This document shows, one piece after another, positions 1 through 9,652 of a DNA stretch of 64,000 nt (position 1 is the stretch's first letter; each line of letters opens with the position of its first letter). The stretch lies in the NCBI GenBank assembly GCA_035503715.1, contig DATJTE010000171.1:8748-72747 (forward strand), in the 5' to 3' direction. A program made the position numbers and the translations under genes. Below the pieces are notes generated by a model. It had not been told where the DNA came from and did not search any database. It was given only the letters and a program-made list of their open reading frames with translations. Source of the DNA: OAS926 sp035503715. Lineage in GTDB: Bacteria > Pseudomonadota > Alphaproteobacteria > Rhizobiales > Rhizobiaceae.

Positions 1-1781
1 ATGCGGTCGTCGGCTGCCTTGGTCGCCGTCGACAACGCAAAGGCGCCAGGCTTCAGAGCGCCGACCAGGCCCACCTTGGTAAAGACCGCATTCTCCAGCC
101 GGATCGTGTCGTTGCCGATATTGAAGTCGCTGATTCTGTCGACATTGGTGGTCTTGTTGAGCGCGGTGTTAAAGACGAAGAAGTCGCTGCCGGGGCCACC
201 TTTCAGCAAGTCGTTGCCTCCACCGCCATTCAACGTGTCGGCAAACTTGGAGCCGGTGATGAAATCGTTGCCGGTCGCGCCACGCACCTCGCCGATGTTG
301 GTTGCCGAGGTCAGGCCGGTGAGATCGATGGTGTTGACGGTGGCGTCGCCAAGAATGCCTTTGCCGTTGCCGACCCACTGTTCGATCGAGGCGGTCGCGG
401 CCTTGAAGTTCTTCAGCGTGACCGCCGCCAAACCTGTGACCTCGATCTTGTCGGTGCCGGCGCCGCCCGCGAACGTGTCGCCAAGCGCTTCGGCGCCGGT
501 AATCAAGAAGGTGTCGTTGCCATCGCCGCCAAACAGTTTGTCGATACCCGTGCCGCCCCTGATCTGGTCGTTGCCGACGCCGCCGTTAAGCGTGTCGTTG
601 CCTGCGCCGCCTCGCATGTCGTCGATCAACGCGTCGCCGACGATCACGTCGTTCCCGCCGTCGCCAATCGACCGACGCCCGAAGGAGAAGACTTCGCCTT
701 TGGCGTCGTTCGCGGTCGTGTTCGTGTGGAACGCCGCAATCCGGCCGATACCGAAATCGGCGAGCGCGGCATCCTGGACGTTGTTTCGAGCTGGCTGCCC
801 GGCATCGATGAAAGCTGCGTCCGACAGCACACCGCGTGTCGGATCGTAGATACGAAGCAGCGTGTCGTCGTCCTGAAACCCGAATGCGAGAGCCGCCGCG
901 GAACCGCCCACAACCCCGCCGATGTAATCACGGGTGTATGCGATCGCCAGGAGCCCGTTGCTCAGGCGCGCGACATGGGGCTGCAATTCGGCATAGTCCA
1001 CATCGGCGGGACCGGGGTTCGAGACATTGACACGGGCGCCGACCGTACCAGTTGAGCTGCAGGTCGCGAGCACGATATTGCTATCCGCTCCGTTGTCCCC
1101 ATAGGCTATGGCGAAGCCCCCTCCCGCCATGCTGGCGATGCTGACATCCTGAAAAATGGTTTCCGTGTCCGCGAGTTTCGTGGGCGCAAGCCGCGTCGCG
1201 CCGGTGTTCTCGTAGACGGCATACCAGACTTCGGTCAGCCCGGCGCGCGTGGCGCTCCAGGCGACGGCATAGCCGCCGCCATCCAGGCCGGTTACGCTCG
1301 GGCGCTCGTCGACCGCACCCGAGTCGAGCGTGAAGACATTCTGCACGGTCGGATTCTGCGGGATGCCAATCACGACGTTGTCGTTCTCGACGCGCGCCAG
1401 AATGTAGTTTCCGTTGGAGAGCGCTGCGACGTCAGGATCGCGGCCATTCAGCGAAATGAAGTCCTCCGCCAGCACCTGGTTGCCATTCGGGTCGCGGATG
1501 GATCTGTTGAGATTGCCGTCGCCGCGGTCGACCACCACCACGATGTTGCCATTCGTCAGCTCGGTGAGCGATGAAAGCGTGCCGTCGAAGTTCAGGTGGC
1601 CGCCGCCGTCCGTGCCATTGGCATTGAAGATGTCGAGGTCGCTGTTCGTGCCATTTGTGCTGGTCACGGCCAAGCGGCCGCCGCTCAGCGAGATCACGTC
1701 GACCTGTTTTTGACCGGGTCCCTCGATGAGATCGAGATAAGTCTCGTCGGAGGTGATCACGTAAGTGGTTTGAACGGCCAA
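1..1781 (-). CDS. RTX (hemolysin-type) calcium-binding protein, 3' end outside window
   Basis: Reading the minus strand from a TTG at 1781 gives an uninterrupted frame of about 593 codons to the window edge. A strong GGGGGAGG ribosome-binding site lies just upstream, and no ATG fits the N-terminus better. About the first 380 residues form repeated beta-strand motifs of the GGYAVAWS / GGGFAIAYG kind, suggesting a beta-propeller-like ectodomain. Then come RTX nonapeptides such as GAGNDTLNG and GGGGNDLLKG, which bind calcium in family members. The last visible part (FVFNTALN, VDRISDFN, NDTIRLENAVF) is the serralysin-type C-terminal region that usually precedes a type I secretion signal. Probably an exported surface or extracellular protein. 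No T1SS genes are visible here. The frame is solid; the exact start is less so. Confidence 0.85.
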   Translation of the reverse strand, partial: MAVQTTYVITSDETYLDLIEGPGQKQVDVISLSGGRLAVTSTNGTNSDLDIFNANGTDGGGHLNFDGTLSSLTELTNGNIVVVVDRGDGNLNRSIRDPNGNQVLAEDFISLNGRDPDVAALSNGNYILARVENDNVVIGIPQNPTVQNVFTLDSGAVDERPSVTGLDGGGYAVAWSATRAGLTEVWYAVYENTGATRLAPTKLADTETIFQDVSIASMAGGGFAIAYGDNGADSNIVLATCSSTGTVGARVNVSNPGPADVDYAELQPHVARLSNGLLAIAYTRDYIGGVVGGSAAALAFGFQDDDTLLRIYDPTRGVLSDAAFIDAGQPARNNVQDAALADFGIGRIAAFHTNTTANDAKGEVFSFGRRSIGDGGNDVIVGDALIDDMRGGAGNDTLNGGVGNDQIRGGTGIDKLFGGDGNDTFLITGAEALGDTFAGGAGTDKIEVTGLAAVTLKNFKAATASIEQWVGNGKGILGDATVNTIDLTGLTSATNIGEVRGATGNDFITGSKFADTLNGGGGNDLLKGGPGSDFFVFNTALNKTTNVDRISDFNIGNDTIRLENAVFTKVGLVGALKPGAFALSTATKAADDR

Positions 1782-2108
1782 AGTATCCTCCCCCGCTGAT
1801 CGATAGCTCCGGCACTATCGCGAGTTGCGAGACCTCCGCATCTCCCGCGCGGGGGATAAACCAGCGTTTTTCGGCGGGCCGTGCCCGATCAAGATGAGCA
1901 CTACATCCACGCTGTAGCACCATGATGTCCCGGTTCCTCCAAGAGCGGGGTGTAGTGCAGACAGGAGGCCGCGGCGGTGTGCCCCGGTGCTCGGCACTTT
2001 CCGACAATGTTCGAGGAGCCCAACTGACGGCAGATTCTGGACCAGTTGCGACTTCCAGCATGTTGAGGGGTTGCGTCGATATAAAGCGACTTATACCTCC
2101 TGTCTCTC
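1782..2108. other. 327-base divergent intergenic region
   Basis: No convincing gene lies between the divergent RTX gene and the HXXEE membrane protein. It holds a short inverted repeat CTACA-N7-TGTAG at 1901-1917, and GCACTACA (1898-1905) is mirrored by TGTAGTGC at 1951-1958. These TGTAG half-sites could be a regulator-binding cluster. I see no clear sigma-70 promoter. Confidence 0.4.
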
Positions 2109-2816
2109 ATGGGGTTCTCATATCTCTGGCCTTGGATAGGGCTCGGCTTAGCCGCGATGTTGCTGCTAGGGCTAACCATTGGCGATATGCGCGGCGATCG
2201 CGCAGTGCCGCGCACGCGCGACATGGTGTGGCTCGCCTGGGCGGCCACTGCCGCCTACCTGCTCCATCAGTTCGAAGAGCATGGCATAGATGCGCAAGGC
2301 GCGCCGTACGCCTTCCGCGGCGTGCTTTGCACGTCTTTCGGATTCGCGGGTGCGACAGCCTGCCCCATTCCGGAATCCTTCATCACCGCGGTGAATATTC
2401 CCGTGGTGTGGCTCGCAGGTCCGATCGCCGCTCTGTTGGGGCGCCGCTGGCCGGCCATCGCGCTGAGCTATTTCAGTGTGCCGACGGTCAATGCCTTCGC
2501 GCACATTGGTCCGGCACTAGCAACCGGCAATTATAACCCCGGCCTGCTAACCGCAATCCTGCTGTTCCTGCCGCTGTCGCTTTGGACTCTGTGGGTTGCG
2601 CTACGGAGGCCGGACCTCGGATGGCGAATGGTGGTTGTCACCATCGGCGGCGGCATCGTGCTGCATGCGGTGCTGATACTTTCGCTCAGAGCCTATCTGA
2701 TGGGCTCGCTCGGCGAAAACACCCTCGTCGCAATCCAAGTCGTCAATCCGGCGATCCCGATCCTATTGATTGCCGTAGCTATGCGGCGATGGCCCTCCCG
2801 ACCGCATGCCGAATGA
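2109..2816 (+). CDS. HXXEE-domain integral membrane protein
   Basis: 235 residues with about six hydrophobic segments. The motif HQFEEH near residue 54 is the HXXEE signature that names a family of small membrane proteins of unknown function. The later NAFAHIGPAL stretch matches the family's second conserved histidine region. The paired His/Glu residues suggest a metal site in the membrane, but no reaction is known to me. The ribosome-binding site is poor (no AGGAG before the ATG). It stands alone, divergent from the RTX gene. Confidence 0.7.
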   Translation: MGFSYLWPWIGLGLAAMLLLGLTIGDMRGDRAVPRTRDMVWLAWAATAAYLLHQFEEHGIDAQGAPYAFRGVLCTSFGFAGATACPIPESFITAVNIPVVWLAGPIAALLGRRWPAIALSYFSVPTVNAFAHIGPALATGNYNPGLLTAILLFLPLSLWTLWVALRRPDLGWRMVVVTIGGGIVLHAVLILSLRAYLMGSLGENTLVAIQVVNPAIPILLIAVAMRRWPSRPHAE

Positions 2817-2912
2817 TCGATTCTCTCCTTACGCAAGGCTGTTTACCCGCAAGGCCGTTCCATCTGAAGCTGGCGTAGGCGCGGCGGCGTTTGGGAAGGA
2901 AACGGCGGCGAA

Positions 2913-3002
2913 TGGCGGAGAGAGAGGGATTCGAACCCTCGATAGAGTTTCCCCTATACACGCGTTCCAGGCGTGCGCCTTAAACCACTCGGCCACCTCT
3001 CC
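2913..3002 (-). tRNA. tRNA-Ser (anticodon GGA)
   Basis: The minus strand folds as a class II tRNA. The acceptor stem GGAGAGG pairs with TCTCTCC, the discriminator G is at 2916 and an encoded CCA lies at 2915-2913. The anticodon stem CACGC/GCGTG encloses the loop CTGGAAC with anticodon GGA (reads UCC). A long variable arm and the T-arm GAGGG-TTCGAAT-CCCTC follow. These are features of tRNA-Ser. No integrase or att-like duplication of the 3' end is seen nearby. Confidence 0.95.
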
Positions 3003-3166
3003 GCGAGGGGCGTTGCCGGGCAAGGCCCGGCCGGTCGCGTGGGTCATCTAGTCGATGGAGGCGCAAAAGCCAAGCACCGGCCTGGCGCTATTTGTCGCTT
3101 AGCCGTCTTCCTTGACTTCGCCACGATGCTGGCCTGTTGTCGCGCCGGGTTTTCGGGGCCTTTTGA

Positions 3167-3868
3167 ATGACATCGACGGACAATTCCGGCAGCACCGCCG
3201 GGCTCGCACTCCTGCCGCCCCTCTGGCTCGTCGTCGTGATGGCCATGTCGGCCTGGGGGCTCTGGTCGGTGCTGATGTTCGGCGGTTTCGACCTGCCCGC
3301 CAGCATCGCCTATTTCATCTATGCCAGCATGATCGTCAGCGCGATCACGCTTCTGTGGGGCCTGTGGATGCTGGTGCTGGCGGCAAGCCGCGCGCCAGGC
3401 TTCGCAAAACACTTCATCGCCTGGCAGACCGCGCTGATCGTCTACATCGTCGCGGAACAGGTCTACGTCCTGCTCGTGCCGGACTTCGTCTTCAGCCTGC
3501 GCTCGGTGGTGACGGCGGCGGCCGAAATCGCCATCGGTGTGTTCTGCATCGCCATTTTGAGGCGGAAGCCGGCTGAGGGCGAAGCCTTGCCGCTCCAGGC
3601 CAGTACCGGCGCGGTGCAATCCTCAGCGCTCGGCACCTTCATCTTCGCCGTGCTCGGTCTGATTGTCGGCGGCGCGCTGGGTTTCGGCGTCGGGCTCGGC
3701 GCCGGCATCCTGATCGTGGAAGTGACCGATATGAGCTGCTTCGAGGGTGCCTGCGGCTTCTTCGCCTTTTTCCTCGGCCTCGGCGGCGTGCTGGTCGGCG
3801 CAGTGGCGGGCCTGATCTTCGCACTGCGCCGCGCCCGCCGGGGCGGTAGGTCCGCCACCGCAGCCTGA
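3167..3868 (+). CDS. multi-pass membrane protein of unknown function
   Basis: 233 residues. The N-terminal half has about four transmembrane segments (roughly residues 17-38, 46-70, 84-105, 112-132) and resembles DUF2569-like small membrane proteins. After a soluble linker (about 133-150), two or three Gly/Ala-rich segments (about 153-180 and 192-220) carry GxxxG-like packing motifs, and the C-terminus is basic (RRARRGGR). Two Cys in TDMSCFEGACGFF could form a disulfide. I do not recognise a function; the DUF2569 likeness is tentative. Confidence 0.6.
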   Translation: MTSTDNSGSTAGLALLPPLWLVVVMAMSAWGLWSVLMFGGFDLPASIAYFIYASMIVSAITLLWGLWMLVLAASRAPGFAKHFIAWQTALIVYIVAEQVYVLLVPDFVFSLRSVVTAAAEIAIGVFCIAILRRKPAEGEALPLQASTGAVQSSALGTFIFAVLGLIVGGALGFGVGLGAGILIVEVTDMSCFEGACGFFAFFLGLGGVLVGAVAGLIFALRRARRGGRSATAA

Positions 3869-3947
3869 AGCGTCACATCCCCGTGTCCGTGATTGCGAAA
3901 TCTGTGCCAAAACCATACATCTGGGCTCCCGAGAGCCGCGTGAGTGA

Positions 3948-4277
3948 ATGATCCGGTTTCTGTTCCGCCTGCTTGCCATGATCGCGCTGTCTGCCGCGGT
4001 GATCCTCGCGGTGATCGACGCAACGCGTTCGGTCGCCGCCGGAGCGTTCGTGACCACGCCGCTCGGCGAAAGCTGGCTCTCGGCTTTGCCGAAGAGCCTC
4101 GAAGCGGTGCAGACCATGGTCGAAAATTCGCTCGGGCGAGCTGCCTGGGACGCGATCGTGCTCTATCTGTTGACATTGCCCGGCTTTGCCGTGCTCGCGG
4201 TCCTGGCGCTGCTGCTCTACGCCATCGGCCGCCGTCGCGAACGCCGCACGAGGCCGTTCGCCGACATCCAGGTGTAA
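3948..4277 (+). CDS. small two-TM membrane protein upstream of msrA
   Basis: 109 residues with hydrophobic helices at about 5-25 and 72-92 and a basic C-terminal tail (RRRERRTR). The middle part is polar and probably periplasmic. It is 57 bases upstream of msrA on the same strand and may be cotranscribed. No family assigned; it looks like one of the conserved small membrane proteins of rhizobia. Confidence 0.6.
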   Translation: MIRFLFRLLAMIALSAAVILAVIDATRSVAAGAFVTTPLGESWLSALPKSLEAVQTMVENSLGRAAWDAIVLYLLTLPGFAVLAVLALLLYAIGRRRERRTRPFADIQV

Positions 4278-4334
4278 CGAACGCCGCTGCCTGAACGAAG
4301 TACAGGCAGAACGAAAAGAACAAGGAGATCGAAG

Positions 4335-5003
4335 ATGAATTTCCTCGACAGTTTCCTGAACAACAAAAAGACCATGATGCCGACGGCCGCCGACGCGCTG
4401 CCCGGCCGTGACGAGGCGATGCGCATCTCCGGCAAGCATTTCGTGTCCGGCCGGCCGCTGAAGGGGCCGTACCCGGAAGGGCTTGAGACGGCCGTGTTCG
4501 GCATGGGCTGCTTCTGGGGCGCGGAGCGCCTGTTCTGGCAGACCGAGGGCGTGTGGGTAACGGCCGTTGGTTATGCCGGCGGCATCACGCCGAACCCGAC
4601 TTACAGGGAGACCTGCACCGGTCTGACCGGCCATGCCGAGGTGGTGCTGGTCGTGTTCGACCCGAAGATCGTATCCTACATGGACCTGCTGAAGATCTTC
4701 TGGGAGGAGCATGACCCGACGCAGGGCATGCGCCAGGGCAACGATGTCGGCACGACCTACCGGTCGGCGATCTACACCTTCGGCGACACGCAGCTTCAGG
4801 CCGCACTGGCCTCGAAGGAGACGTATGAGGCCGCGCTGGCGAATGCGGGCGGCGGCAAGATCACGACCGAGATCGCGCCGGTGCCGACCTTCTACTTCGC
4901 CGAGGAAGATCATCAGCAGTATCTGGCGAAGAACCCGTACGGCTATTGCGGGCTCCAGGGCACCGGTGTGTCCTGCCCGATGCCGGCAGCCGCGAGTGCC
5001 TGA
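4335..5003 (+). CDS. msrA: peptide-methionine (S)-S-oxide reductase MsrA
   Basis: Reduces the S epimer of methionine sulfoxide in oxidised proteins using thioredoxin. The catalytic motif GCFWGAE places the nucleophilic Cys at residue 59. The GYCGLQGTGVSCP tail supplies the resolving cysteines. 222 residues is the usual length for the longer MsrA form. The ATG follows AAGGAGATCGAAG, an excellent ribosome-binding site. A terminator hairpin follows at 5040. It stands without msrB. Confidence 0.96.
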   Translation: MNFLDSFLNNKKTMMPTAADALPGRDEAMRISGKHFVSGRPLKGPYPEGLETAVFGMGCFWGAERLFWQTEGVWVTAVGYAGGITPNPTYRETCTGLTGHAEVVLVVFDPKIVSYMDLLKIFWEEHDPTQGMRQGNDVGTTYRSAIYTFGDTQLQAALASKETYEAALANAGGGKITTEIAPVPTFYFAEEDHQQYLAKNPYGYCGLQGTGVSCPMPAAASA

Positions 5004-5039
5004 TTTCCCAAGGCTTCCGGCCTGACCGAACGGAATTAA

Positions 5040-5070
5040 CCGTGCCGCCCAATCGGGCGGTACGGCTTTT
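5040..5070 (+). terminator. intrinsic terminator after msrA
   Basis: CCGTGCCGCCC (5040-5050) pairs with GGGCGGTACGG (5055-5065) through an AATC loop, with one G-T wobble, followed by CTTTT. Confidence 0.75.
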
Positions 5071-5230
5071 CCAAAAGGTCAAAATTCCACGTGATATTTG
5101 TTTTTGGCCGTGCCAGAGTGCCCTTTGAGCGGGAAGTCGAAAATTCCTGCCACGCGCCGCATCGGGCCGGGGAAACTAAGGTTCCGACGCGCGCACGCAA
5201 TGGAAAAACAACCGACAGGGTGTGGATCAT

Positions 5231-6220
<990 letters not shown>

Positions 6221-6240
6221 TATTGACGCAACTGCATCGA

Positions 6241-6272
6241 AGCCGCCGGATGAAAGTCCGGCGGCTTTTTTT
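6241..6272 (+). terminator. intrinsic terminator after the BMP gene
   Basis: Perfect 10-bp stem AGCCGCCGGA/TCCGGCGGCT with a TGAAAG loop and a run of seven T residues. This is the strongest terminator in the window. It shows that the binding-protein gene is transcribed apart from what follows. Confidence 0.92.
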
Positions 6273-6306
6273 CTGGCGCGCCCCGCCTTCACCGCGTGAG
6301 AAGACA

Positions 6307-7479
6307 ATGACGACGCGCCTCGCAGCCATCGCCACGCTTTTGATCGCCGGCATCTTCGCCGGCGCGCAGCTCGGCAAGATCGCGCCGCTGGTCGGCTGGT
6401 ATCAGCAGGAGGCCGGCTTCTCGCTGGTGTTGATCGGCTGGCTCACCTCGATGATCGGCATCTTCGTGGCGCTGGCCGCATCCACCGCCGGCTGGGCGAT
6501 CGACATCTTTGGCGTACGCCGCAGCGTGGTGGTCGGGTCGGCGTTCCTGGCGGCCGGCGCGCTGGCGCTGACGGTCCTGCAGCGGCCCGAGGCGATCCTC
6601 GCGGCTCGGCTCGTCGAAGGTCTTGGCTATCTGGTCCTCGTGGTCGCGCTGCCGGCCGTGCTGACCGCGATCTCCAGGCGCTCGTGGCGCGCGCCGGTGC
6701 TGGCGATCTGGAGCTGCTTCGTGCCGGTCGGCTACGCGATCTCGGATCTGCTGGCGCAGGCTTTGTTGCCATCCGTCGGCCCCTCGCTCTATCTGCTCGT
6801 CATGGCCGCCGGCTACATCCTGTTCGGCGGGATCGGCATCCTGCTTCTGCCGCGCGTGCCGGACATCGAAATCGAGCCTGCGCCCGACGCCGCGACCGGC
6901 GCCTTTGCCGCGACAATCAACCTGCCGGTGCTGCTCGTCGCGCTGTCGTTCGGCTTCTTCGTCATCCAGTCCGTGTCGTTCTTCACTTTCACGCCGGCTT
7001 TCATCGCCGGCGGCGGAGGACTTCTTCTGTCAGCCGGCGCGATCACTCTGTTCACGCCGGTCGGCAATGTGCTTGCCGGTTTTCTCGTCTCAGGCGCAGG
7101 AGCACGCGGCATCGCGCTGATCGCGGCAATCTTCCTGGCGCTGACGATCGTCGCGGCCTATCCCGTCTTCACCGGCGCGTCGCCGCTGGTCGCCACCGTC
7201 TGCGCGGTCGCCTTCTGCATCGTCTGTGGCGTGGTGGGTTCCGCACTCTTCGCAATCATTCCGTCGATCGTCGGACGCGGCGGTTCCGTCTCGATCGCGA
7301 TCGGCCTTGTCGCGCAGGCGGGCGGCATCGGCACGCTGTTCGGCCCGCCGGTCGCCGCCTGGGTAATCGAAGGATATGGCTGGAATGGCCTCGGCGTGCT
7401 GCTCGCGGCAATCGGGCTTGCCGGGCTAGTCGCTATATTGCCTAATGTGCTCCGCCGGCCGGAACCGGCGACGGTCTGA
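6307..7479 (+). CDS. MFS transporter
   Basis: 390-residue major facilitator protein with 12 predicted helices. A short cytoplasmic loop (IDIFGVRRS) after the second helix corresponds to the MFS motif-A region, and a longer central loop is at about 190-205. The general look (QLGKIAPLVGWYQQEAGFSLVLIGWLTS) is of the CynX/NimT-like branch, whose members move small anions or drugs; the substrate cannot be told. The frame stays open upstream of 6307, but there it runs through the BMP gene, so the ATG at 6307 is taken. It follows a strong terminator and so needs its own promoter. Confidence 0.8.
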   Translation: MTTRLAAIATLLIAGIFAGAQLGKIAPLVGWYQQEAGFSLVLIGWLTSMIGIFVALAASTAGWAIDIFGVRRSVVVGSAFLAAGALALTVLQRPEAILAARLVEGLGYLVLVVALPAVLTAISRRSWRAPVLAIWSCFVPVGYAISDLLAQALLPSVGPSLYLLVMAAGYILFGGIGILLLPRVPDIEIEPAPDAATGAFAATINLPVLLVALSFGFFVIQSVSFFTFTPAFIAGGGGLLLSAGAITLFTPVGNVLAGFLVSGAGARGIALIAAIFLALTIVAAYPVFTGASPLVATVCAVAFCIVCGVVGSALFAIIPSIVGRGGSVSIAIGLVAQAGGIGTLFGPPVAAWVIEGYGWNGLGVLLAAIGLAGLVAILPNVLRRPEPATV

Positions 7480-7508
7480 AGCCGTTCCCGCCGGGCGAGG
7501 ACCACGCC

Positions 7509-7874
7509 ATGGCGAAAGTAAAAGGTATAGGCGGCTTCTTCTTCCGCGCCCGCGATCCGGAAAAACTGGCGGCGTGGTACCAGGAGCATCTCGGCATTGA
7601 CGATTTCAACGTCTCCGTCTGGCGGCAGGAGGAGGGGCTGACGGTGTTCGCACCCTTCCCGGACGGCACCGATTATTTCGGCCGCTATGAGCAGCAGTGG
7701 ATGATCAATTTCCGCGTCGACAGTCTCGACCGCATGATTGCCGACCTGGAGCGTGCCGGCATCGAGGTCGAGACGCGGGCCGAATGGGATTCCGACGCCG
7801 GCCGCTTCGCCCGCGTCTACGATCCCGAGGGCAATCCGGTCGAGCTTTGGGAACCACCCAAGAAGAAGAATTGA
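7509..7874 (+). CDS. VOC-family (glyoxalase/bleomycin-resistance fold) protein
   Basis: 121 residues with the paired beta-alpha-beta-beta-beta modules of the vicinal oxygen chelate superfamily. The N-terminal module starts GIGGFFFRARDPEKLAAWYQEHLG. The C-terminal module ends RVYDPEGNPVELWEPP, with the metal-ligand Glu in VELWE. The reaction cannot be predicted. The stop lies 3 bases before the start of the GNAT gene, so the two are cotranscribed. Confidence 0.85.
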   Translation: MAKVKGIGGFFFRARDPEKLAAWYQEHLGIDDFNVSVWRQEEGLTVFAPFPDGTDYFGRYEQQWMINFRVDSLDRMIADLERAGIEVETRAEWDSDAGRFARVYDPEGNPVELWEPPKKKN

Positions 7875-7879
7875 CGGCG

Positions 7880-8329
7880 ATGCTCATCGTTCCAATGAGC
7901 GGCGCTCACATTGACGCCGTTGCCCAACTGCGTGTCGAAACCTTCTTTGTCGGATCGTCACGAACCCAAGAAATTGACGCGGAGGGCCTCTCGCATCTCA
8001 TCGCCGGCGATGGCTTCGAAGCCGCGTTCGTCTGCGAAGTCGACGGACATGCGGTCGGAAGCTGTCTCTTCGTCCGGCATGAGCTCGATCCGGTTCACGA
8101 ACTGACGCCATGGCTTGCTGGACTTGTCGTTGCGCCGGCGTTTCGCAGGCGAGGTATCGGCGCCCAGCTTGTAGAAGCTGTCGAGAAGCATGCGCGTCGC
8201 GTCGGCTGCAGCGAACTGTATCTCTACACCGATGAGGTAGAGCCGTTTTACGCGAAGCTGGGATGGGAGACCGCCGATCGGTTCACAACGAACGGTGAGC
8301 CTTCCGTGCTGATGACGCGGACACTCTAG
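7880..8329 (+). CDS. GNAT-family N-acetyltransferase
   Basis: 149 residues. The acetyl-CoA pyrophosphate loop is VAPAFRRRGIGAQLVEA (motif A, R/Q-x-x-G-x-G/A). The C-terminal region (ELYLYTDEVEPFYAKLGWE) has the usual FYxKLGW motif. Acceptor unknown. Its stop overlaps by 4 bases the end of the convergent tetR gene. Confidence 0.85.
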   Translation: MLIVPMSGAHIDAVAQLRVETFFVGSSRTQEIDAEGLSHLIAGDGFEAAFVCEVDGHAVGSCLFVRHELDPVHELTPWLAGLVVAPAFRRRGIGAQLVEAVEKHARRVGCSELYLYTDEVEPFYAKLGWETADRFTTNGEPSVLMTRTL

Positions 8330-9024
8330 CGAGATTCATGGCCGCGTGGGGCAAGGCCGTCGAGCAGGAAACCAAGGCCTTTGCGGAAAACGCCATCCCA
8401 GTCGTCATCCATCAGCAGACGCGAGCGTTCGATGGCCGGGTGGTGCCCGCTGAGATCCTCAAGCCGCTGCTGCGCGGCGGCCCTGTCCGTGACCGAGAGG
8501 TCGAAGCTCGCCCGCGTGATCGTGGCGCCCATGACATAGTTCCAGAGCGACCAGATCGCGGCGTTCAGATCGGCGTCAGCGACGCCCGCGTCGGACAAGG
8601 TCTTGCTGAGCAGTTCCAGGCGGCCGAGGATGTTCGGGCCGAGCACCTGGCGTGGCAGCAGCGATGCCGACCACGGATGGCGCAGCATGATGGCGCGCCA
8701 GTCTTCGAGCATATGAATGACGTCGCCGCGCCAGTCACGAGACCGAGGCGTTTGCGGCGGCTTGCGGTATTCGAGCACCGAGTCGAGCGCCAGATCGAAG
8801 ACGTCCTCCTTGTTGTCGACATGCCAGTAGAGGCTCATCACCCCTGAGCCGAGGCGGTCGGCCAGCCGGCGCATGGTCAATCCGGCGCGCCCTTCGGCAT
8901 CAAGCAGCTCAACCGCACTCGCGACGATGCGTTCGCGCGAGAGCGGCGCTTCGCCGCGCGGCTGTTCAGCGGGTTTGGCCCGCCGCGGCCGTTTGCCTGA
9001 GCCGCCGCTGCGTTTGACTGCCAT
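8326..9024 (-). CDS. TetR/AcrR-family transcriptional regulator
   Basis: 232 residues. A basic, proline-containing N-terminal extension (about 28 residues) precedes the TetR helix-turn-helix (SRERIVASAVELLDAEGRAGLTMRRLADRLGSGVMSLYWHVDNKEDVFDL), where LYWHV is the recognition-helix signature of the TetR_C_1 group. The C-terminal ligand domain is helical. The gene is divergent from the secreted RidA gene, and the shared 133-base intergenic region holds two identical palindromes, the expected sites for this repressor. Confidence 0.92.
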   Translation of the reverse strand: MAVKRSGGSGKRPRRAKPAEQPRGEAPLSRERIVASAVELLDAEGRAGLTMRRLADRLGSGVMSLYWHVDNKEDVFDLALDSVLEYRKPPQTPRSRDWRGDVIHMLEDWRAIMLRHPWSASLLPRQVLGPNILGRLELLSKTLSDAGVADADLNAAIWSLWNYVMGATITRASFDLSVTDRAAAQQRLEDLSGHHPAIERSRLLMDDDWDGVFRKGLGFLLDGLAPRGHESR

Positions 9025-9091
9025 TCATCCTCCTCGCCGGTCGGTATCCCAATTTTTGGCAGTCAACGTCAGGAGTGTCGATCCCGAGTGC

Positions 9092-9135
9092 TTGACTCGT
9101 ACAACGTACGATGCCAGTAATCGTACAACGTACGA
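9092..9135 (+). promoter_or_regulatory. twin palindromic operators for the divergent TetR
   Basis: The 15-base sequence TCGTACAACGTACGA occurs twice, at 9097-9111 and 9121-9135. Each is an inverted repeat TCGTAC-aac-GTACGA, and the centres are 24 bp apart. A TTGACT at 9092-9097 resembles a -35 box and abuts the first copy, so bound repressor would block it. The -10 is not clear. Confidence 0.8.
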
Positions 9136-9157
9136 GACTTAAAGGCGAAAGAACATC

Positions 9158-9640
9158 ATGTCACGCGCAATCATGCGTCTGCTCATCGGAGGGATAATCA
9201 TCATGGGCGTTTCCACTGGACCGGCGGCGGCCGAGAACGGCGCCAGGCTGACTATCGTCAATCCAAAAAACCTCTACGACCCGACGCCGAATGGCTACAG
9301 CACAGCGGTGATCGTGCCGGCCAATGCGCGGGTGGCCTATATCTCCGGCCAGGGCGGCCAGGACCATACAGGTGGACTGTCGCCCGACTTCGCCGTCCAG
9401 GTGAAGCAGGCCTACGCCAACCTGGCCGTTGCCCTCGGCGGGATCGGCGCCAGGCCGAATCAGGTCGCCAAGCTCACGGTCTACGTGGTGGACCACGACA
9501 TGTCGAAGCTCGGGGTGTTGACCGAGAGCGTCAAGGAAATGTTCGGCGAGACGCTGCCAGCGCAGACGCTGGTTCCCGTTCCAAAACTCGCCATCGACCC
9601 GATGCTGTTCGAGGTGGAGGCGGTGGTCGTGCTCGACTGA
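9158..9640 (+). CDS. RidA-family (YjgF/YER057c/UK114) protein with signal peptide
   Basis: 160 residues. An N-terminal hydrophobic segment (about 7-20) and an AAA cleavage site near residue 25 predict export to the periplasm, unusual in a family that is mostly cytosolic. The Rid fold follows (AYISGQGG, LAVALGGIGARPNQVAKLTVYVVD, MLFEVEAVVVLD). In true RidA a conserved Arg in the PxR[ST] turn binds the imine carboxylate; here the position reads LPAQTLV, so the 2-aminoacrylate deaminase activity is not expected. Divergent from tetR and probably repressed by it. A start at 9173 is possible. Confidence 0.85.
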   Translation: MSRAIMRLLIGGIIIMGVSTGPAAAENGARLTIVNPKNLYDPTPNGYSTAVIVPANARVAYISGQGGQDHTGGLSPDFAVQVKQAYANLAVALGGIGARPNQVAKLTVYVVDHDMSKLGVLTESVKEMFGETLPAQTLVPVPKLAIDPMLFEVEAVVVLD

Positions 9641-9652
9641 CGAAAACGACTG

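Noticed and set aside
1..849. Long plus-strand open frame across the left RTX gene
   Set aside because: It is the antisense shadow of the RTX repeats; the minus-strand frame has family motifs and a ribosome-binding site.
2913..3002. tRNA-Ser as an integration site of an island
   Set aside because: No integrase gene or repeat of the tRNA 3' end was found on either side.
5071..5230. Possible purine riboswitch before the BMP gene
   Set aside because: No conserved purine-aptamer core or paired P2/P3 loops could be found in the leader.
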